Shown here: in pieces, positions 44,537 through 55,524 of the stretch | How the letters are laid out: each line of letters starts with the position of its first letter | Position numbering within the stretch: position 1 is the first letter of the stretch | Assembly (NCBI GenBank): GCA_019635275.1 | Contig: JAHBZV010000012.1 | Coordinates: 1 to 64,000, forward strand | From: Burkholderiaceae bacterium | Lineage (GTDB): Bacteria > Pseudomonadota > Gammaproteobacteria > Burkholderiales > Burkholderiaceae_E | DNA: 64,000 nucleotides | Reading direction: 5' to 3' | Program-made: the position numbers and the translations under genes | The notes under the pieces: generated by a model | Told to the model about the DNA's origin: nothing | Databases searched by the model: none | Seen by the model: the letters and a program-made list of their open reading frames with translations, nothing else

Positions 44537-47500
44537 ATGTTCTGGGAACACGAAGACTGGTCCAATCTCGACGCCAGCGAGCTCGCCGACGCGCTGGCGA
44601 CCCTCCGCGCTGGCCTGCCCGCGCACGATCGCGGCGCGTTCGCGCTGCACGACGCGCCAGACGATTCGCACGCTTTCGATGACGGGCATTTGCAGGTGCG
44701 CTCGATCCGGGTGCGCCGGCTGCGCTTCTACGCCGACCACTGGCTCTACGAACTGGGTCTGTCGCCCGAGGCCACCGGGCTCGCCGGCCGCTACGAGTCG
44801 GCGCGCGCGTTCGTCGTGCTGTCGCCGGCCGACGCCTCCGAGGCGCCGCCTCCGCAGGTCGGGGCGCCGCAGCCGCCGCACCGGCGCCCGGCGCTGGCCG
44901 CCCGAGACGGGGCCGTGTCCGCGGTGCTGCTCGACTGGACCGCCGGGGTCATCTTCCAGCTCAACGAGCGCGGGCGGATGCGGCTGGCGCCCGACGGGCG
45001 ATTCGATCGGCAGCTCGCACTCGACTATCTGGACTTCTTCGTCTCGTTCATCGCCAGCGAGAATTCGCGCGAGCCCTTCCTGCTGTTGCACGGCGGCACG
45101 CTCGCGCAGCCCGCGGGCATCCCGCGCCGGCGCGCCAGCCTGCCGGCCTTCGAACAGGCGATCGGCGAGCAGCTGCTCGATGGCAAGCCGTTCGAGAGGC
45201 CGCATCGCTACGCGTACATCCCCGAGAACCCGTCCGCGACCGACGAGCCCGACCTGCGCTGCATTGATTCGCCCTCCGATAGCGATCGAGCGTCTCATCA
45301 GGCGGGCGAGGCGGAAGCGAGCGGGGCCGCCTCCACGGCCCCGACATCCCCCGACCCGGCCGGCTCCGGCCGCCCCGCCTTCGATCCTGCCGCGATCGTC
45401 ATCGACGGCGTCCACGTAGGTGAAGAGGATCCGGAGCGCACGGCGCTCGGGTTCACTGCGGCCCTGCTCTACGAGAACACGATCTTCAAGGCGCTTTTCG
45501 AGATCTCCTGCGAGCCGGACCAGGCCGCCCAGATCCGCATGCTCGGTGACGAGCCGCTCATGGCGGCCGATCCGGCGCTGCTGCAATACCAGGTCGACCG
45601 GCTCGACGCGCGCGGCATCCGCCTGCTGCTCCTGCTCAAGCCGCGCGCCGAAGTGGCCGCGGCCGAGTTCCTCGCACAGTTGCGTCGCGCCGCCGCGACC
45701 AACGCACTGTCGCCGGCCGCCTGGGTCGAGAACCTCCGCGTGACGGGCGACGTGAATTTCCAGCTGCTCGGCGCGAGCGGGCCTGTGCGCGTGCGCGACG
45801 TCGAGTTCATGGGGCGCGTCGTGCTCGACGAGTGCCGCCGCGACGCCAGCGTGGTGTTCGAGCGCTGTCGGTTCGCCCGGTCGCTCGACGCACGCAACGC
45901 GTCGATCGACGGCGACCTGGTGCTGCGCGGGTCGACGGTGCTGGGCGTGGTGGCACAGGGCGATCCACTGTACCCGTCGATCTGCCTGGCGGGCCTGCGG
46001 CTGACCGGCGACCTCGATGGCCAGCAACTCGCGGTCGACGGCGAGTTCAACGCGCCGAACGCCGACATCACCGGCCGCGGCAACCTGCGCGGCATCGACC
46101 TGCGCCTGCGCCGCGGCAGCGAGCAGTTCGGCATGTCGATGCGCAACGCCGCGGTGAAGGCAGGGCTGGACCTGTCCCCTTACGTCGGCCGCGACGCGGT
46201 GGGACAGAAGATCGCTCGCTCGCGCGTCGAGGGAACGATCGACCTGGTCGGCCTGCACGCGCTCGAGGTCGACCTGCGCGGCGCGGCCTGCGCCGCGCTC
46301 GATCTCTCGTACGCGCAGCTGGAGGGCCTGCTGAACCTCTCGGCGTTCGACCCCGCGCTCGACAGCATCGGCGCGATGGGCAACCGCCTGATGCGCGCGA
46401 TCGTCTACGGCTACGTCGACCTGCGTTGCGCGCGCGTGCGCGAGGTGTTCCTGTCGGGCGCGAACATCGCCGGCGAGTTGATGATGGTGGGCACCGAGAT
46501 CGAGCGCAACCTGTTCGCGCAACCCAACGGTCCGCTCGGCTACCGCTGCCGGATCGGCGGCAGCGCAACGCTGTCGAGCGCCCGCATCCAGGGCGACGCC
46601 GACTTCGACGGCGCGCAGATCGCCGGCAACTTCGAGATGCGCACCGGTTCGCTCGGGCGCCTGTTCATGTCGATGTGCCCGGTGGTGCTGGCCTGCGGCG
46701 ACTCGCTTCGGCTCGACTACTTCCAGGCCGAAGTCGGGCGGGTCGAGGTCATCGGCGTGACTGGCCTGGGCTCGATCGGACTGGCGGGCATCCAGGTGCG
46801 CGGCCACCGCAACGACCTCGCTGCAGTGCTGATCGAGCACGTCGAGTCGCGCGGCGACATTCGCTTCTACTGGGGACTGCGCGAGCGCACGATGTTCGCG
46901 AACGCGCGCGCCGCGGCGCATGAGCAGCTGAAGGCGCAGGCGCGGCGACGCGCCGCGGCCAACGATCCGGATGCCGCGGCCATGCCCACCGAACCGCACG
47001 TGCAGCGCGAAGCGTCGGCGCGCACGTGCTCGGCGACCGTCCTCGGCAGCATCGAGATGCGCCGCATCATCGCCGATGGCCACATCGACCTGACCAACCT
47101 GAAGGTCGTCGGCGGCAGCGTCCGGCTCAACGACGCGCGGATCGGCACCGATCTGTTCGCGCGCCGCTCGTGGTTGCGCGGCAAGGAGTTCCTGGTCGGC
47201 AAGGATCGCTGCGCCGATCCGGTGGCGCGCGAGCAGGCACATTGCTCGCTCGCGCTCGAATGCTCGGGCCTGGACCTGGACAATGCGCACATCGAAGGCG
47301 ATGCGTTCCTGTCGGGCATCGAACTGCGCGCCGACGAGCACGGCGACGGACGGTTCCGCGGGCGCGGCCTCGTCGTCGGTGGCCTGCTCGAGTTCTTCGG
47401 CGGCTCCGCGTGCATGGCACGCATCGAGGGCGGCATCGATCTTGCTGGCGCCAGCGCCGCGCACCTGAGTCTGCCTGGCGTCAGCGCGCTCTGCGCGCAG

Positions 47501-48424
47501 CCATCGGCCGGGACCGGCGCTCGCCCTGCGGCGCAGGGACACGTCGTGCTCGAGCGCTGCCGGCTCGGAAAGCTTCACATCGACCACCCGATTCCCCGGC
47601 TCGACCTGACCGGCATCGAGGTAGCCAACTGGAAGCTGGGCACGCCGGGCCCGCACGGCGAGGCGAACGACGTCGACAGCAAGATCGCGATCCTGTCGCA
47701 AATGGATCCGATGGACCGATCGGTGTGGATCGGCGTCGAGTCCGAATTGCGCAACGAGGCGCGCGTGCGCGAGGCCGACCGCGTCTATCGCGAGATGAAA
47801 CATCGCGAGCCGGTCGGCGCACTGCGCGCGATCCCGAAGTTCTTCTCCCGCTGGCTGTACGGCTACGGCACGCGGGTCGCGCCGGCCGTGGCGCTGTGGC
47901 TGCTGCTGTCGCTGGCGCTGTTCGCGATGCTGCGCCAGCCCGACAACGTGAAGGTATCCGACAACGTGCTGCTGCAGCTCGGCGGGCAGTGCCGCACGGT
48001 GCAGGAGCGCGCGGCCACGGGCGGCGGCGGGGCCATCGGCGGCGGCGCGGACGGAAGCATCGGATCGGGCCCCGCGAACGCCCCGCCCGCGAAGTGCGCG
48101 GCGTACTTCGCGGCGATCGACGGAACCGCCGCCCCTTCGATCGAGATCACCGCCGCGCAACTCGTCGCGGCCGGCGCGCAGTCGGGCTACGACCTCGGCG
48201 ACGCCATGCTCCTCAGCCTGCGCTACGCGATCCCGTTCATCGGCGCGTTCGGAGACCCCGACTGGGTGCCGGCCGAGCAGGCGCCGGCGCGCATCCGCAC
48301 GGTCGGCACGGTGCCGGTCGACATCGGGCTCGCGCCCTCGATCCTGGCCGCAGTCGTGCTGCTGGTGAACTCGCTGCTGCTGTCGTTCGCGGCGGCGTTC
48401 GTGGCCAAGCGCTGGTTGAGGTGA
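44537..48424 (+). CDS. Giant beta-helix-like membrane protein of unknown function (1295 residues)
   Basis: I do not recognise a named family for the whole protein. Residues 1-225 form a mixed domain (MFWEHEDWSNLDASELADAL; LRFYADHWLYELGL). A Ser/Pro/Ala linker follows at about 229-290. From about 410 to 1050 there are short repeats of the type GDADFDGAQIAGNFEM, DLRGAACAALDLSYAQLEG and VFERCRFARSLDARNASIDG, which look like a right-handed beta-helix related to pentapeptide repeats. The C-terminus has a charged helix (RVREADRVYREMKHREP) and two transmembrane helices (about 1114-1131 and 1269-1290) around a 135-residue loop with a Gly-rich run. No signal peptide is seen, so most of it should be cytoplasmic and membrane-tethered. 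Divergent from the NYN gene. Confidence 0.85.
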   Translation: MFWEHEDWSNLDASELADALATLRAGLPAHDRGAFALHDAPDDSHAFDDGHLQVRSIRVRRLRFYADHWLYELGLSPEATGLAGRYESARAFVVLSPADASEAPPPQVGAPQPPHRRPALAARDGAVSAVLLDWTAGVIFQLNERGRMRLAPDGRFDRQLALDYLDFFVSFIASENSREPFLLLHGGTLAQPAGIPRRRASLPAFEQAIGEQLLDGKPFERPHRYAYIPENPSATDEPDLRCIDSPSDSDRASHQAGEAEASGAASTAPTSPDPAGSGRPAFDPAAIVIDGVHVGEEDPERTALGFTAALLYENTIFKALFEISCEPDQAAQIRMLGDEPLMAADPALLQYQVDRLDARGIRLLLLLKPRAEVAAAEFLAQLRRAAATNALSPAAWVENLRVTGDVNFQLLGASGPVRVRDVEFMGRVVLDECRRDASVVFERCRFARSLDARNASIDGDLVLRGSTVLGVVAQGDPLYPSICLAGLRLTGDLDGQQLAVDGEFNAPNADITGRGNLRGIDLRLRRGSEQFGMSMRNAAVKAGLDLSPYVGRDAVGQKIARSRVEGTIDLVGLHALEVDLRGAACAALDLSYAQLEGLLNLSAFDPALDSIGAMGNRLMRAIVYGYVDLRCARVREVFLSGANIAGELMMVGTEIERNLFAQPNGPLGYRCRIGGSATLSSARIQGDADFDGAQIAGNFEMRTGSLGRLFMSMCPVVLACGDSLRLDYFQAEVGRVEVIGVTGLGSIGLAGIQVRGHRNDLAAVLIEHVESRGDIRFYWGLRERTMFANARAAAHEQLKAQARRRAAANDPDAAAMPTEPHVQREASARTCSATVLGSIEMRRIIADGHIDLTNLKVVGGSVRLNDARIGTDLFARRSWLRGKEFLVGKDRCADPVAREQAHCSLALECSGLDLDNAHIEGDAFLSGIELRADEHGDGRFRGRGLVVGGLLEFFGGSACMARIEGGIDLAGASAAHLSLPGVSALCAQPSAGTGARPAAQGHVVLERCRLGKLHIDHPIPRLDLTGIEVANWKLGTPGPHGEANDVDSKIAILSQMDPMDRSVWIGVESELRNEARVREADRVYREMKHREPVGALRAIPKFFSRWLYGYGTRVAPAVALWLLLSLALFAMLRQPDNVKVSDNVLLQLGGQCRTVQERAATGGGGAIGGGADGSIGSGPANAPPAKCAAYFAAIDGTAAPSIEITAAQLVAAGAQSGYDLGDAMLLSLRYAIPFIGAFGDPDWVPAEQAPARIRTVGTVPVDIGLAPSILAAVVLLVNSLLLSFAAAFVAKRWLR

Positions 48425-49999
<1,575 letters not shown>

Positions 50000-50060
50000 C
50001 GGGCGATCATAGCCGAGTCGGGCTATGCTCTGTCGGTCCGCGCGAGACGGAGGCCCGACG

Positions 50061-50837
50061 ATGAAGCCCATGAAGAAGAAGGACTACGAGGAGGCGCTCG
50101 AGCCGCTGCAGCTCGAGCTGAACGACCTCGCCCACTGGCTCGCTCACACCGGCACGCGGATGATGGTGCTGCTCGAAGGCCGCGACACCGCGGGCAAGGG
50201 TGGCGTGATCCACACCATCGCCGAATACCTGAATCCGCGCCAGGTACGCATCGTCGCGCTGCCCAAGCCCACCGAGCGCGAGGCCACCCAGTGGTACTTC
50301 CAGCGCTACGCGGCGCACCTGCCCGCGGCAGGCGAGATGGTGCTGTTCGACCGCAGCTGGTACAACCGCGCGGGTGTCGAGAAGGTGATGGGCTTCTGCA
50401 CCGACGAACAGTACCGGCTGTTCCTGAAGCAGGCGCCGGTGTTCGAGAAACTGCTGGTCGACGACGGCATCCTGCTCTACAAGTACTGGCTCGCGGTCGA
50501 CCAGGTCTACCAGGAGGAGCGCTTCGCCGAGCGCGCGGAGGACCCGCTGAAGCGCTGGAAGCTCTCGCCGATCGACCTGAAGTCGCGCGAGCACTACGCC
50601 GACTACGGTCGCGCGCGCGACGCGATGTTCGCGGCCACGCACACGAAGCACGCCCCCTGGCACCTGGTGAATTTCGACGACCAGCGACGCGGGCGGCTGA
50701 ACCTGATCCGCCACCTGCTCGACCAGGTGCCCGACCGCAAGGTGCCGATCGAGCAGCTCGATCTGCCGCCGCTGCAGGGCAAGCCCGGCACCGAGCGCTT
50801 CGGCGGGCCGGTCAAGCCGATCAAGGAGAAGTACTGA
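50061..50837 (+). CDS. ppk2: Polyphosphate kinase 2 (PPK2)
   Basis: The 258-residue enzyme has MVLLEGRDTAGKGGVIHTIAEYLNPR (Walker A, residues 39-48), ALPKPTEREATQWYFQRYAAHLPAAGEMVLFDRSWYNRAGVEKVMGF (Walker B and lid) and LLYKYWLAVD. Single-domain PPK2 enzymes phosphorylate nucleotides from polyphosphate or the reverse. GGAGG lies 8 bases before ATG 50061. The last base of its stop is the first of the next gene's ATG, so they are coupled. Confidence 0.95.
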   Translation: MKPMKKKDYEEALEPLQLELNDLAHWLAHTGTRMMVLLEGRDTAGKGGVIHTIAEYLNPRQVRIVALPKPTEREATQWYFQRYAAHLPAAGEMVLFDRSWYNRAGVEKVMGFCTDEQYRLFLKQAPVFEKLLVDDGILLYKYWLAVDQVYQEERFAERAEDPLKRWKLSPIDLKSREHYADYGRARDAMFAATHTKHAPWHLVNFDDQRRGRLNLIRHLLDQVPDRKVPIEQLDLPPLQGKPGTERFGGPVKPIKEKY

Positions 50838-51826
50838 TGCGCCCCCGCATCGCCGTCTGCGACGACTACGAGCGCGCAGCTTTCTCGTCCGCCGACTGGA
50901 CGGCGATCCGCGAGCGCGCCGACGTCGTCGTCTTCGAGCAGCCGTTCGGCAGCGCCGATCGCGCGGTCGCGGCGCTCGCCGACTTCGACGCGGTGTGCCT
51001 GATGCGCGAGCGCACGCCGTTCCCGGCTGCGACGATCGAGGCGCTGCCGCGGCTGAAGTTCGTCGTCTTCACCGGCGAGCGCAACGCCGCGGTCGACCAC
51101 GAGGCGGCGGCGCGCCGCGGCATTCCGGTGTCGTTCACGCCCGGAGGACCGTCGAAGGCCTCGACCGCCGAGCTGACCTGGGCGCTGATCCTGGCCGCGA
51201 CGAAGCGCCTCGTGCAGGCCGACACCGGCACGCGGCGCGGACACTGGCGCGGCGACGCCGAGGGGCGCAGCTATCCGCTGCCCGCGAACCTGGCCGGCGA
51301 ACGGCTCGGCCTGGTCGGCCTGGGGCAGATCGGCGCGCGGGTCGCGCGCGTCGGCCAGGCCTTCGGCATGGACGTGGTCGCGTGGAGCCAGAACCTCGAC
51401 GATGCGCGAGCGGCCGAGGTCGGGGTGCGCCGCGTAATGAAGGAGGAGCTCTTCGAGACCAGCGCGGCGGTGTCGCTGCACCTAGTGCTGTCCGCGCGCA
51501 CGCGCGGCATCGTCGGCGCGGCCGAGCTGGCGCGGATGCGCTCCGACGCGGTGATCGTCAACACTTCGCGCTCGGGGCTGATGGACGAGCGGGCGCTCGC
51601 CGACGCGCTCGCCGCGGGCCGCCCGGGCGGCGCGGGGCTCGACGTCTTCGACATCGAACCGATCGCCGCCGGCCACCCGCTCTTCGGCGTGCCCAACGTG
51701 ACGATCTCGCCTCACCTGGGCTACGTGAACGCGCAGGTGTTCGCAGCGTTCTTCGGCGGCATCGTCGACGCCCTCGCCGCGTGGCTGGACGGCGCGCCGA
51801 TTCGCGTGATCAACGCACGTTCATGA
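50837..51826 (+). CDS. D-2-hydroxyacid dehydrogenase family protein
   Basis: The 329-residue enzyme has a Rossmann NAD-binding motif (LGLVGLGQIGARVARVGQAFGMDVVAWS) and the catalytic set in NTSRSGLMDE (Arg), FDIEPI (Glu) and SPHLGYVN (His). This is the D-isomer-specific 2-hydroxyacid dehydrogenase fold. Substrate not predictable. The ribosome site AAGGAGAA lies inside the PPK2 gene end, consistent with co-expression. Confidence 0.93.
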   Translation: MRPRIAVCDDYERAAFSSADWTAIRERADVVVFEQPFGSADRAVAALADFDAVCLMRERTPFPAATIEALPRLKFVVFTGERNAAVDHEAAARRGIPVSFTPGGPSKASTAELTWALILAATKRLVQADTGTRRGHWRGDAEGRSYPLPANLAGERLGLVGLGQIGARVARVGQAFGMDVVAWSQNLDDARAAEVGVRRVMKEELFETSAAVSLHLVLSARTRGIVGAAELARMRSDAVIVNTSRSGLMDERALADALAAGRPGGAGLDVFDIEPIAAGHPLFGVPNVTISPHLGYVNAQVFAAFFGGIVDALAAWLDGAPIRVINARS

Positions 51827-52508
51827 CGCGCATCCCCTGCATCGTGCCGCCGGCACGATCGAGCACGCGGATCGTCACCTGACGCGCGGTGAAGCCGGGC
51901 GGCAGCGGCAGGCTTCCGGTGAGGTGCTGGTAGCCGGCGAGGTTGACGTCCACCGGGTCCAGCGTGATCGTCTCGTTGCGCCCCGCCCGGTCGCCGGCGA
52001 CAGCCAGTTCCATCACGCCCTTGAACGGCTTGCCGCCCTTGCGCTCGCGGGTGAGCAGGACGTGATACGCGAGCTGTCCGCCGTCGTTGGCGAACTTCGC
52101 CCCGCGCACCGCGACCGCGCCGCCGCGCGGGTCGGGCGGCATCACCTCGTCGAACAGCGCGAGGTCTTTCTGCAACCGATCGACCGACTGGCGGGCTTCG
52201 GCCAGTTCGGCGCCCAGTCGCTCGCCGTCGGCGCGCGCCGACTTCGCCTCGGCAGTGGCCTGGTCCAGCGCCAGCTTCAGCCGCTGCCGCTCGGCACTGA
52301 CCTTGCCCAGCTGCGCCTGCAACTGCTGCGACTCGGCCGGGGTCAGGCGCGGCGGCAGGTACTCCTCCTGCGCATAGAACAGCCCGCCCGCCCCGATCGC
52401 GACGCCGGCGAGCAGCCACAGCAGCCAGCGCGGCACCGTCCATGACCTGCGCCTGCCGTAGGCATGGCGCTCGAACACCACCGGTCCGCCGCGTCGGAAC
52501 AGTCCCAT
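51810..52508 (-). CDS. Single-pass membrane coiled-coil protein (DUF6776-like)
   Basis: The 232-residue protein has a short cytoplasmic N-terminus (MGLFRRGGPVVFERHAYGRR), one transmembrane helix (LLWLLAGVAIGAGGLFYA), a coiled coil (SQQLQAQLGKVSAERQRLKLALDQATAEAKSARADGERLGAELAEARQSVDRLQKDL) and a C-terminal beta domain. The architecture matches DUF6776-type proteins, common in Burkholderiales and of unknown role. It overlaps the dehydrogenase 3' end by 17 bases. Confidence 0.85.
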   Translation of the reverse strand: MGLFRRGGPVVFERHAYGRRRSWTVPRWLLWLLAGVAIGAGGLFYAQEEYLPPRLTPAESQQLQAQLGKVSAERQRLKLALDQATAEAKSARADGERLGAELAEARQSVDRLQKDLALFDEVMPPDPRGGAVAVRGAKFANDGGQLAYHVLLTRERKGGKPFKGVMELAVAGDRAGRNETITLDPVDVNLAGYQHLTGSLPLPPGFTARQVTIRVLDRAGGTMQGMRVMNVR

Positions 52509-52685
52509 CGTGGATCGTTCTCCCTTGAAAGTCCGAAGGATATGCGTTCCAGCCGGAGGATGGACCGACCGCGGCTGATGCCACCGAGTTGCCTAGCGCC
52601 GAACATGTCGATCCGTCAACCTCTTTCTGCCAGAATTCAAGGCTCCGGTTCGAGATTGCTGCGCCAAAGCAACAGGAGTCCAGCC

Positions 52686-53393
52686 ATGAGAACGCGCGAC
52701 GAGTGGGAGAACTGGTATCGCCAGCCCAACCCCTGGCACTACGACGGCACCCTCGAGGACGAGATCCGCACGTCCGCGCTGCTCGGCCGACTGCGGCACG
52801 CACACTTCGATCACGCGCTCGACGTCGGCTGCGGCGAGGGGCGGCTGACCAATGCGTTGACCGCCGTCGCGAGCGACGTGACCGGCTTCGACATCTCGGC
52901 GACCGCGATCGAGCGCGCGCAGGCGCGGTATCCGCAGATCCGGTTCGAGCAGGGAGACCTGCTCGACGTCGTGCGGCGACCCGACGTGCTGGCGACGCCG
53001 TTCGACCTCGTCGTCGCCTCCGAGGTGCTCTATTACCTGCCCAGCGACGAAGAGCGCAAGGAGGCCATTGCGGGGCTGTCGCAACTCGGCACCCCCTCGT
53101 GCCTGTTCTATTTCTCGGTGATCGTGACCGGCGCATCGGCGGGGCGGCGCTATTTCACGCACGACGGGTTCGTGTCGATGCTGAGCGAGCACTTCACCGT
53201 GATCGACAGCTTTCCGTCGGTAGCGAGCTTTCCGCGCGCGCTCACCTTGCTGGGCAAACTGTTGCGGTCCGACGAGAAGCGCATCCAGCTGATGGGGCGC
53301 TGGAATGCAGCGAGCCGTCCGGAGCACTGCCGCCACGCCGGCTATTTCGCCCTCAAGCGCCAGGTCGCGCCGATCAGCGCGACCTTGAACTGA
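52686..53393 (+). CDS. Class I SAM-dependent methyltransferase (NodS-like)
   Basis: The 235-residue protein has SAM motif I ALDVGCGEGRLTNAL, acidic motif TGFDISATAIERAQARY, motif II-III FEQGDLLDV and DLVVASEVLYYLP. The N-terminal DEWENWYRQPNPWHYDGTLEDEIR is typical of NodS-like methyltransferases. Target unknown. It converges with the helicase gene, overlapping 20 bases. Confidence 0.9.
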   Translation: MRTRDEWENWYRQPNPWHYDGTLEDEIRTSALLGRLRHAHFDHALDVGCGEGRLTNALTAVASDVTGFDISATAIERAQARYPQIRFEQGDLLDVVRRPDVLATPFDLVVASEVLYYLPSDEERKEAIAGLSQLGTPSCLFYFSVIVTGASAGRRYFTHDGFVSMLSEHFTVIDSFPSVASFPRALTLLGKLLRSDEKRIQLMGRWNAASRPEHCRHAGYFALKRQVAPISATLN

Positions 53394-55485
53394 CCCCACC
53401 CGCGAGCAGCTCGCGCAGCCCCGCCAGCTTCGCCTTCGCCGCGTCGGCGCTCACCGTCGCGCCGGGCTTCGGGCGCGCGTCGAGCTGCATCTCGGCGAGG
53501 AACCGCGACGGCAACTGCGCGTACTTCTCGCGCCCGCGCTTGCGCTCGCGGCACCAGGTCAACGTCAGGCTGCGCTGCGCGCGCGTGACCGCGACGTACA
53601 TCAGGCGTCGCTCTTCCTCGATGCGCGCGGCATCGGCCGAGGCCGGCGCCGCGCGGGCGTCGTCGTTCGCGCCGCTGCGACCCGGCGCGGCGCGCCGGCC
53701 CTGGCTCGCAGCCGCGTCGGCGCCGTCCTCGTCGCCGCCGGATTCCTCCGCCACGCCGCGGCCGCCGTGGTGCGGCAGCAGCCCCTCCTCGCAGCCCACG
53801 ACGAACACGTGCGGGAACTCCAGCCCCTTCGACGCGTGGATCGTCGTGAGCCGCACGGCATCGACCTCGCCGTCCTTGCGATCGAGCTGCGACAGCAGCG
53901 ACACCGTCTGGGCGAGCTGCACGAGCGTCGAGCCGTCTTCGTCGGCGCGCTTCTTCAGCCAGTCGACGAAGTCGGACACGTTCTGCCAGCGCGCGGCCGC
54001 GACCTTGTCGTCGGCGGTCGCGAACAGGTGCGAGCGGTAGTCGATCGCCTTCAGCAGGTCGTCCAGCACCTGCGCGGCCGGTTCCTTCGCGGCGCGCCAG
54101 CCGGTGCGGTTGACGAAGTTGCCGAACTCGCGCAACGGCTCGAGCTGGCGGGGGCCGATCCGCTGCTCGGCGCCCGACTCGAACAGCGCCGCGAACATCG
54201 ACACGTGCCGCTCGCCGGCGTAGGTACCCAGCGCCTGCAGCGTCGTCGTGCCGACTCCGCGCTTCGGGGTGGTGATCGCGCGGATGAACGCGGGGTCGTC
54301 GTCGTCGTTGGCGAGGAGCCGAAGGTACGCCATCAGGTCGCGGATCTCGGCGCGCTCGAAGAACGACTGCCCGCCCGACAGCACGTAGGGAATCTTCTCC
54401 TTGCGCAGCGCCTGCTCGAACGTGCGCGCCTGGTGGTTGCCGCGATACAGGATCGCGTAATCCGAGAACTTCGTGCGGCGCTCGAAGCGGTGCGCCTGCA
54501 GCCGCATCACCACCGACTCGGCCTCGGCCTCGTCGTGCTCGCAGGGCACGACCTGCACCGGATCGCCGATGCCGTGCTCGGACCACAGCTTCTTCTCGTG
54601 AAGCTTCGGGTTGTGCGCGATCAGCCGGTTCGCGGCAGTGAGGATGCTCACGCTCGAGCGATAGTTCTGCTCGAGCTTGACCACCTTCAGCCCCGGATAG
54701 TCGGTCGACAGGCGGGCGAGGTTCTCCAGCGTCGCGCCGCGCCAGCCGTAGATCGACTGGTCGTCGTCGCCCACCGCGGTGAACGCGGCGCGCGGGCCGA
54801 CCAGCAGCTTCAGCAGTTCGTACTGGCAGGCGTTGGTGTCCTGGTACTCGTCGACGAGCAGATAACGCAACTTCTCGCGCCAGGCCTGCGCGACCTCGAC
54901 GTGCTCGCGCAGCAGTTGCACCGGAAGCCGGATCAGGTCGTCGAAGTCCACCGACTGGTAGGCCGCGAGCGTCGCCGCGTAGTCGCGATACGCGCGCGCG
55001 ATGCCGTGCTCGAGGCTGTCCTTCGCGCCGGCCGCCGCGCGGTCGGGATCGACCAGCGCGTTCTTCCACAGCGAGATGCGGTGCTGCGCGGCGCGCGCGA
55101 CCTTGCGGTCGGTGGTGCCCAGCGCCTGCTGCAGGATGTTGGCCGAGTCGTCGCCGTCCAGGATCGAGAAGTTGCGCTTCAGGCCCAGCGACTGGCCGTC
55201 GCGCCGAAGCATCTGCACGCCGAGCGAGTGGAAGGTGCTCACCAGCGGCCGCTGCCCTTCGGGCAGCTTCACCATCTTGCCCAGCCGCTCGGACATTTCC
55301 TGCGCGGCCTTGTTGGTGAACGTGATCGCGCCGATCGCCTGCGGGCTGAAGCCCGCCGAGATCAGGTGGACGATCTTCTGCGTGATGACGCGCGTCTTGC
55401 CGCTTCCGGCGCCGGCGATGACGAGGCAGGGACCATCGAGATAGCGGATCGCTTCGCGCTGCGCGGGGTTGAGCTGGGCGGGCAT
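53374..55485 (-). CDS. rep: UvrD/Rep-family ATP-dependent DNA helicase
   Basis: The 703-residue SF1 helicase has LNPAQREAIRYLDGPCLVIAGAGSGKTRVIT (Q motif, Walker A), VSTFHSLG (Ia), LLVDEYQDTNACQYELL (Walker B), DDDQSIYGWRGA (III), LEQNYRS (IV), TIHASKGLEFPHVFVVGCEEGLLPH (V) and EEERRLMYVAVTRAQ (VI). It is closest to Rep. Between V and VI there is an extra low-complexity Gly/Ala/Asp/Arg segment of about 45-50 residues. Overall length is normal for Rep/UvrD. Confidence 0.94.
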   Translation of the reverse strand: MPAQLNPAQREAIRYLDGPCLVIAGAGSGKTRVITQKIVHLISAGFSPQAIGAITFTNKAAQEMSERLGKMVKLPEGQRPLVSTFHSLGVQMLRRDGQSLGLKRNFSILDGDDSANILQQALGTTDRKVARAAQHRISLWKNALVDPDRAAAGAKDSLEHGIARAYRDYAATLAAYQSVDFDDLIRLPVQLLREHVEVAQAWREKLRYLLVDEYQDTNACQYELLKLLVGPRAAFTAVGDDDQSIYGWRGATLENLARLSTDYPGLKVVKLEQNYRSSVSILTAANRLIAHNPKLHEKKLWSEHGIGDPVQVVPCEHDEAEAESVVMRLQAHRFERRTKFSDYAILYRGNHQARTFEQALRKEKIPYVLSGGQSFFERAEIRDLMAYLRLLANDDDDPAFIRAITTPKRGVGTTTLQALGTYAGERHVSMFAALFESGAEQRIGPRQLEPLREFGNFVNRTGWRAAKEPAAQVLDDLLKAIDYRSHLFATADDKVAAARWQNVSDFVDWLKKRADEDGSTLVQLAQTVSLLSQLDRKDGEVDAVRLTTIHASKGLEFPHVFVVGCEEGLLPHHGGRGVAEESGGDEDGADAAASQGRRAAPGRSGANDDARAAPASADAARIEEERRLMYVAVTRAQRSLTLTWCRERKRGREKYAQLPSRFLAEMQLDARPKPGATVSADAAKAKLAGLRELLAGGVSSRSR

Positions 55486-55524
55486 CGGGGAACTGCGGGG
55501 GCGGAGCCGGATTCTAGCAACATG

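Noticed and set aside
44111-48160. A 1349-codon open frame on the minus strand opposite the giant repeat protein
   Set aside because: Composition is dominated by Arg, Val, Ala and His in the pattern expected of a shadow frame; the plus-strand protein has coherent repeats and transmembrane helices.
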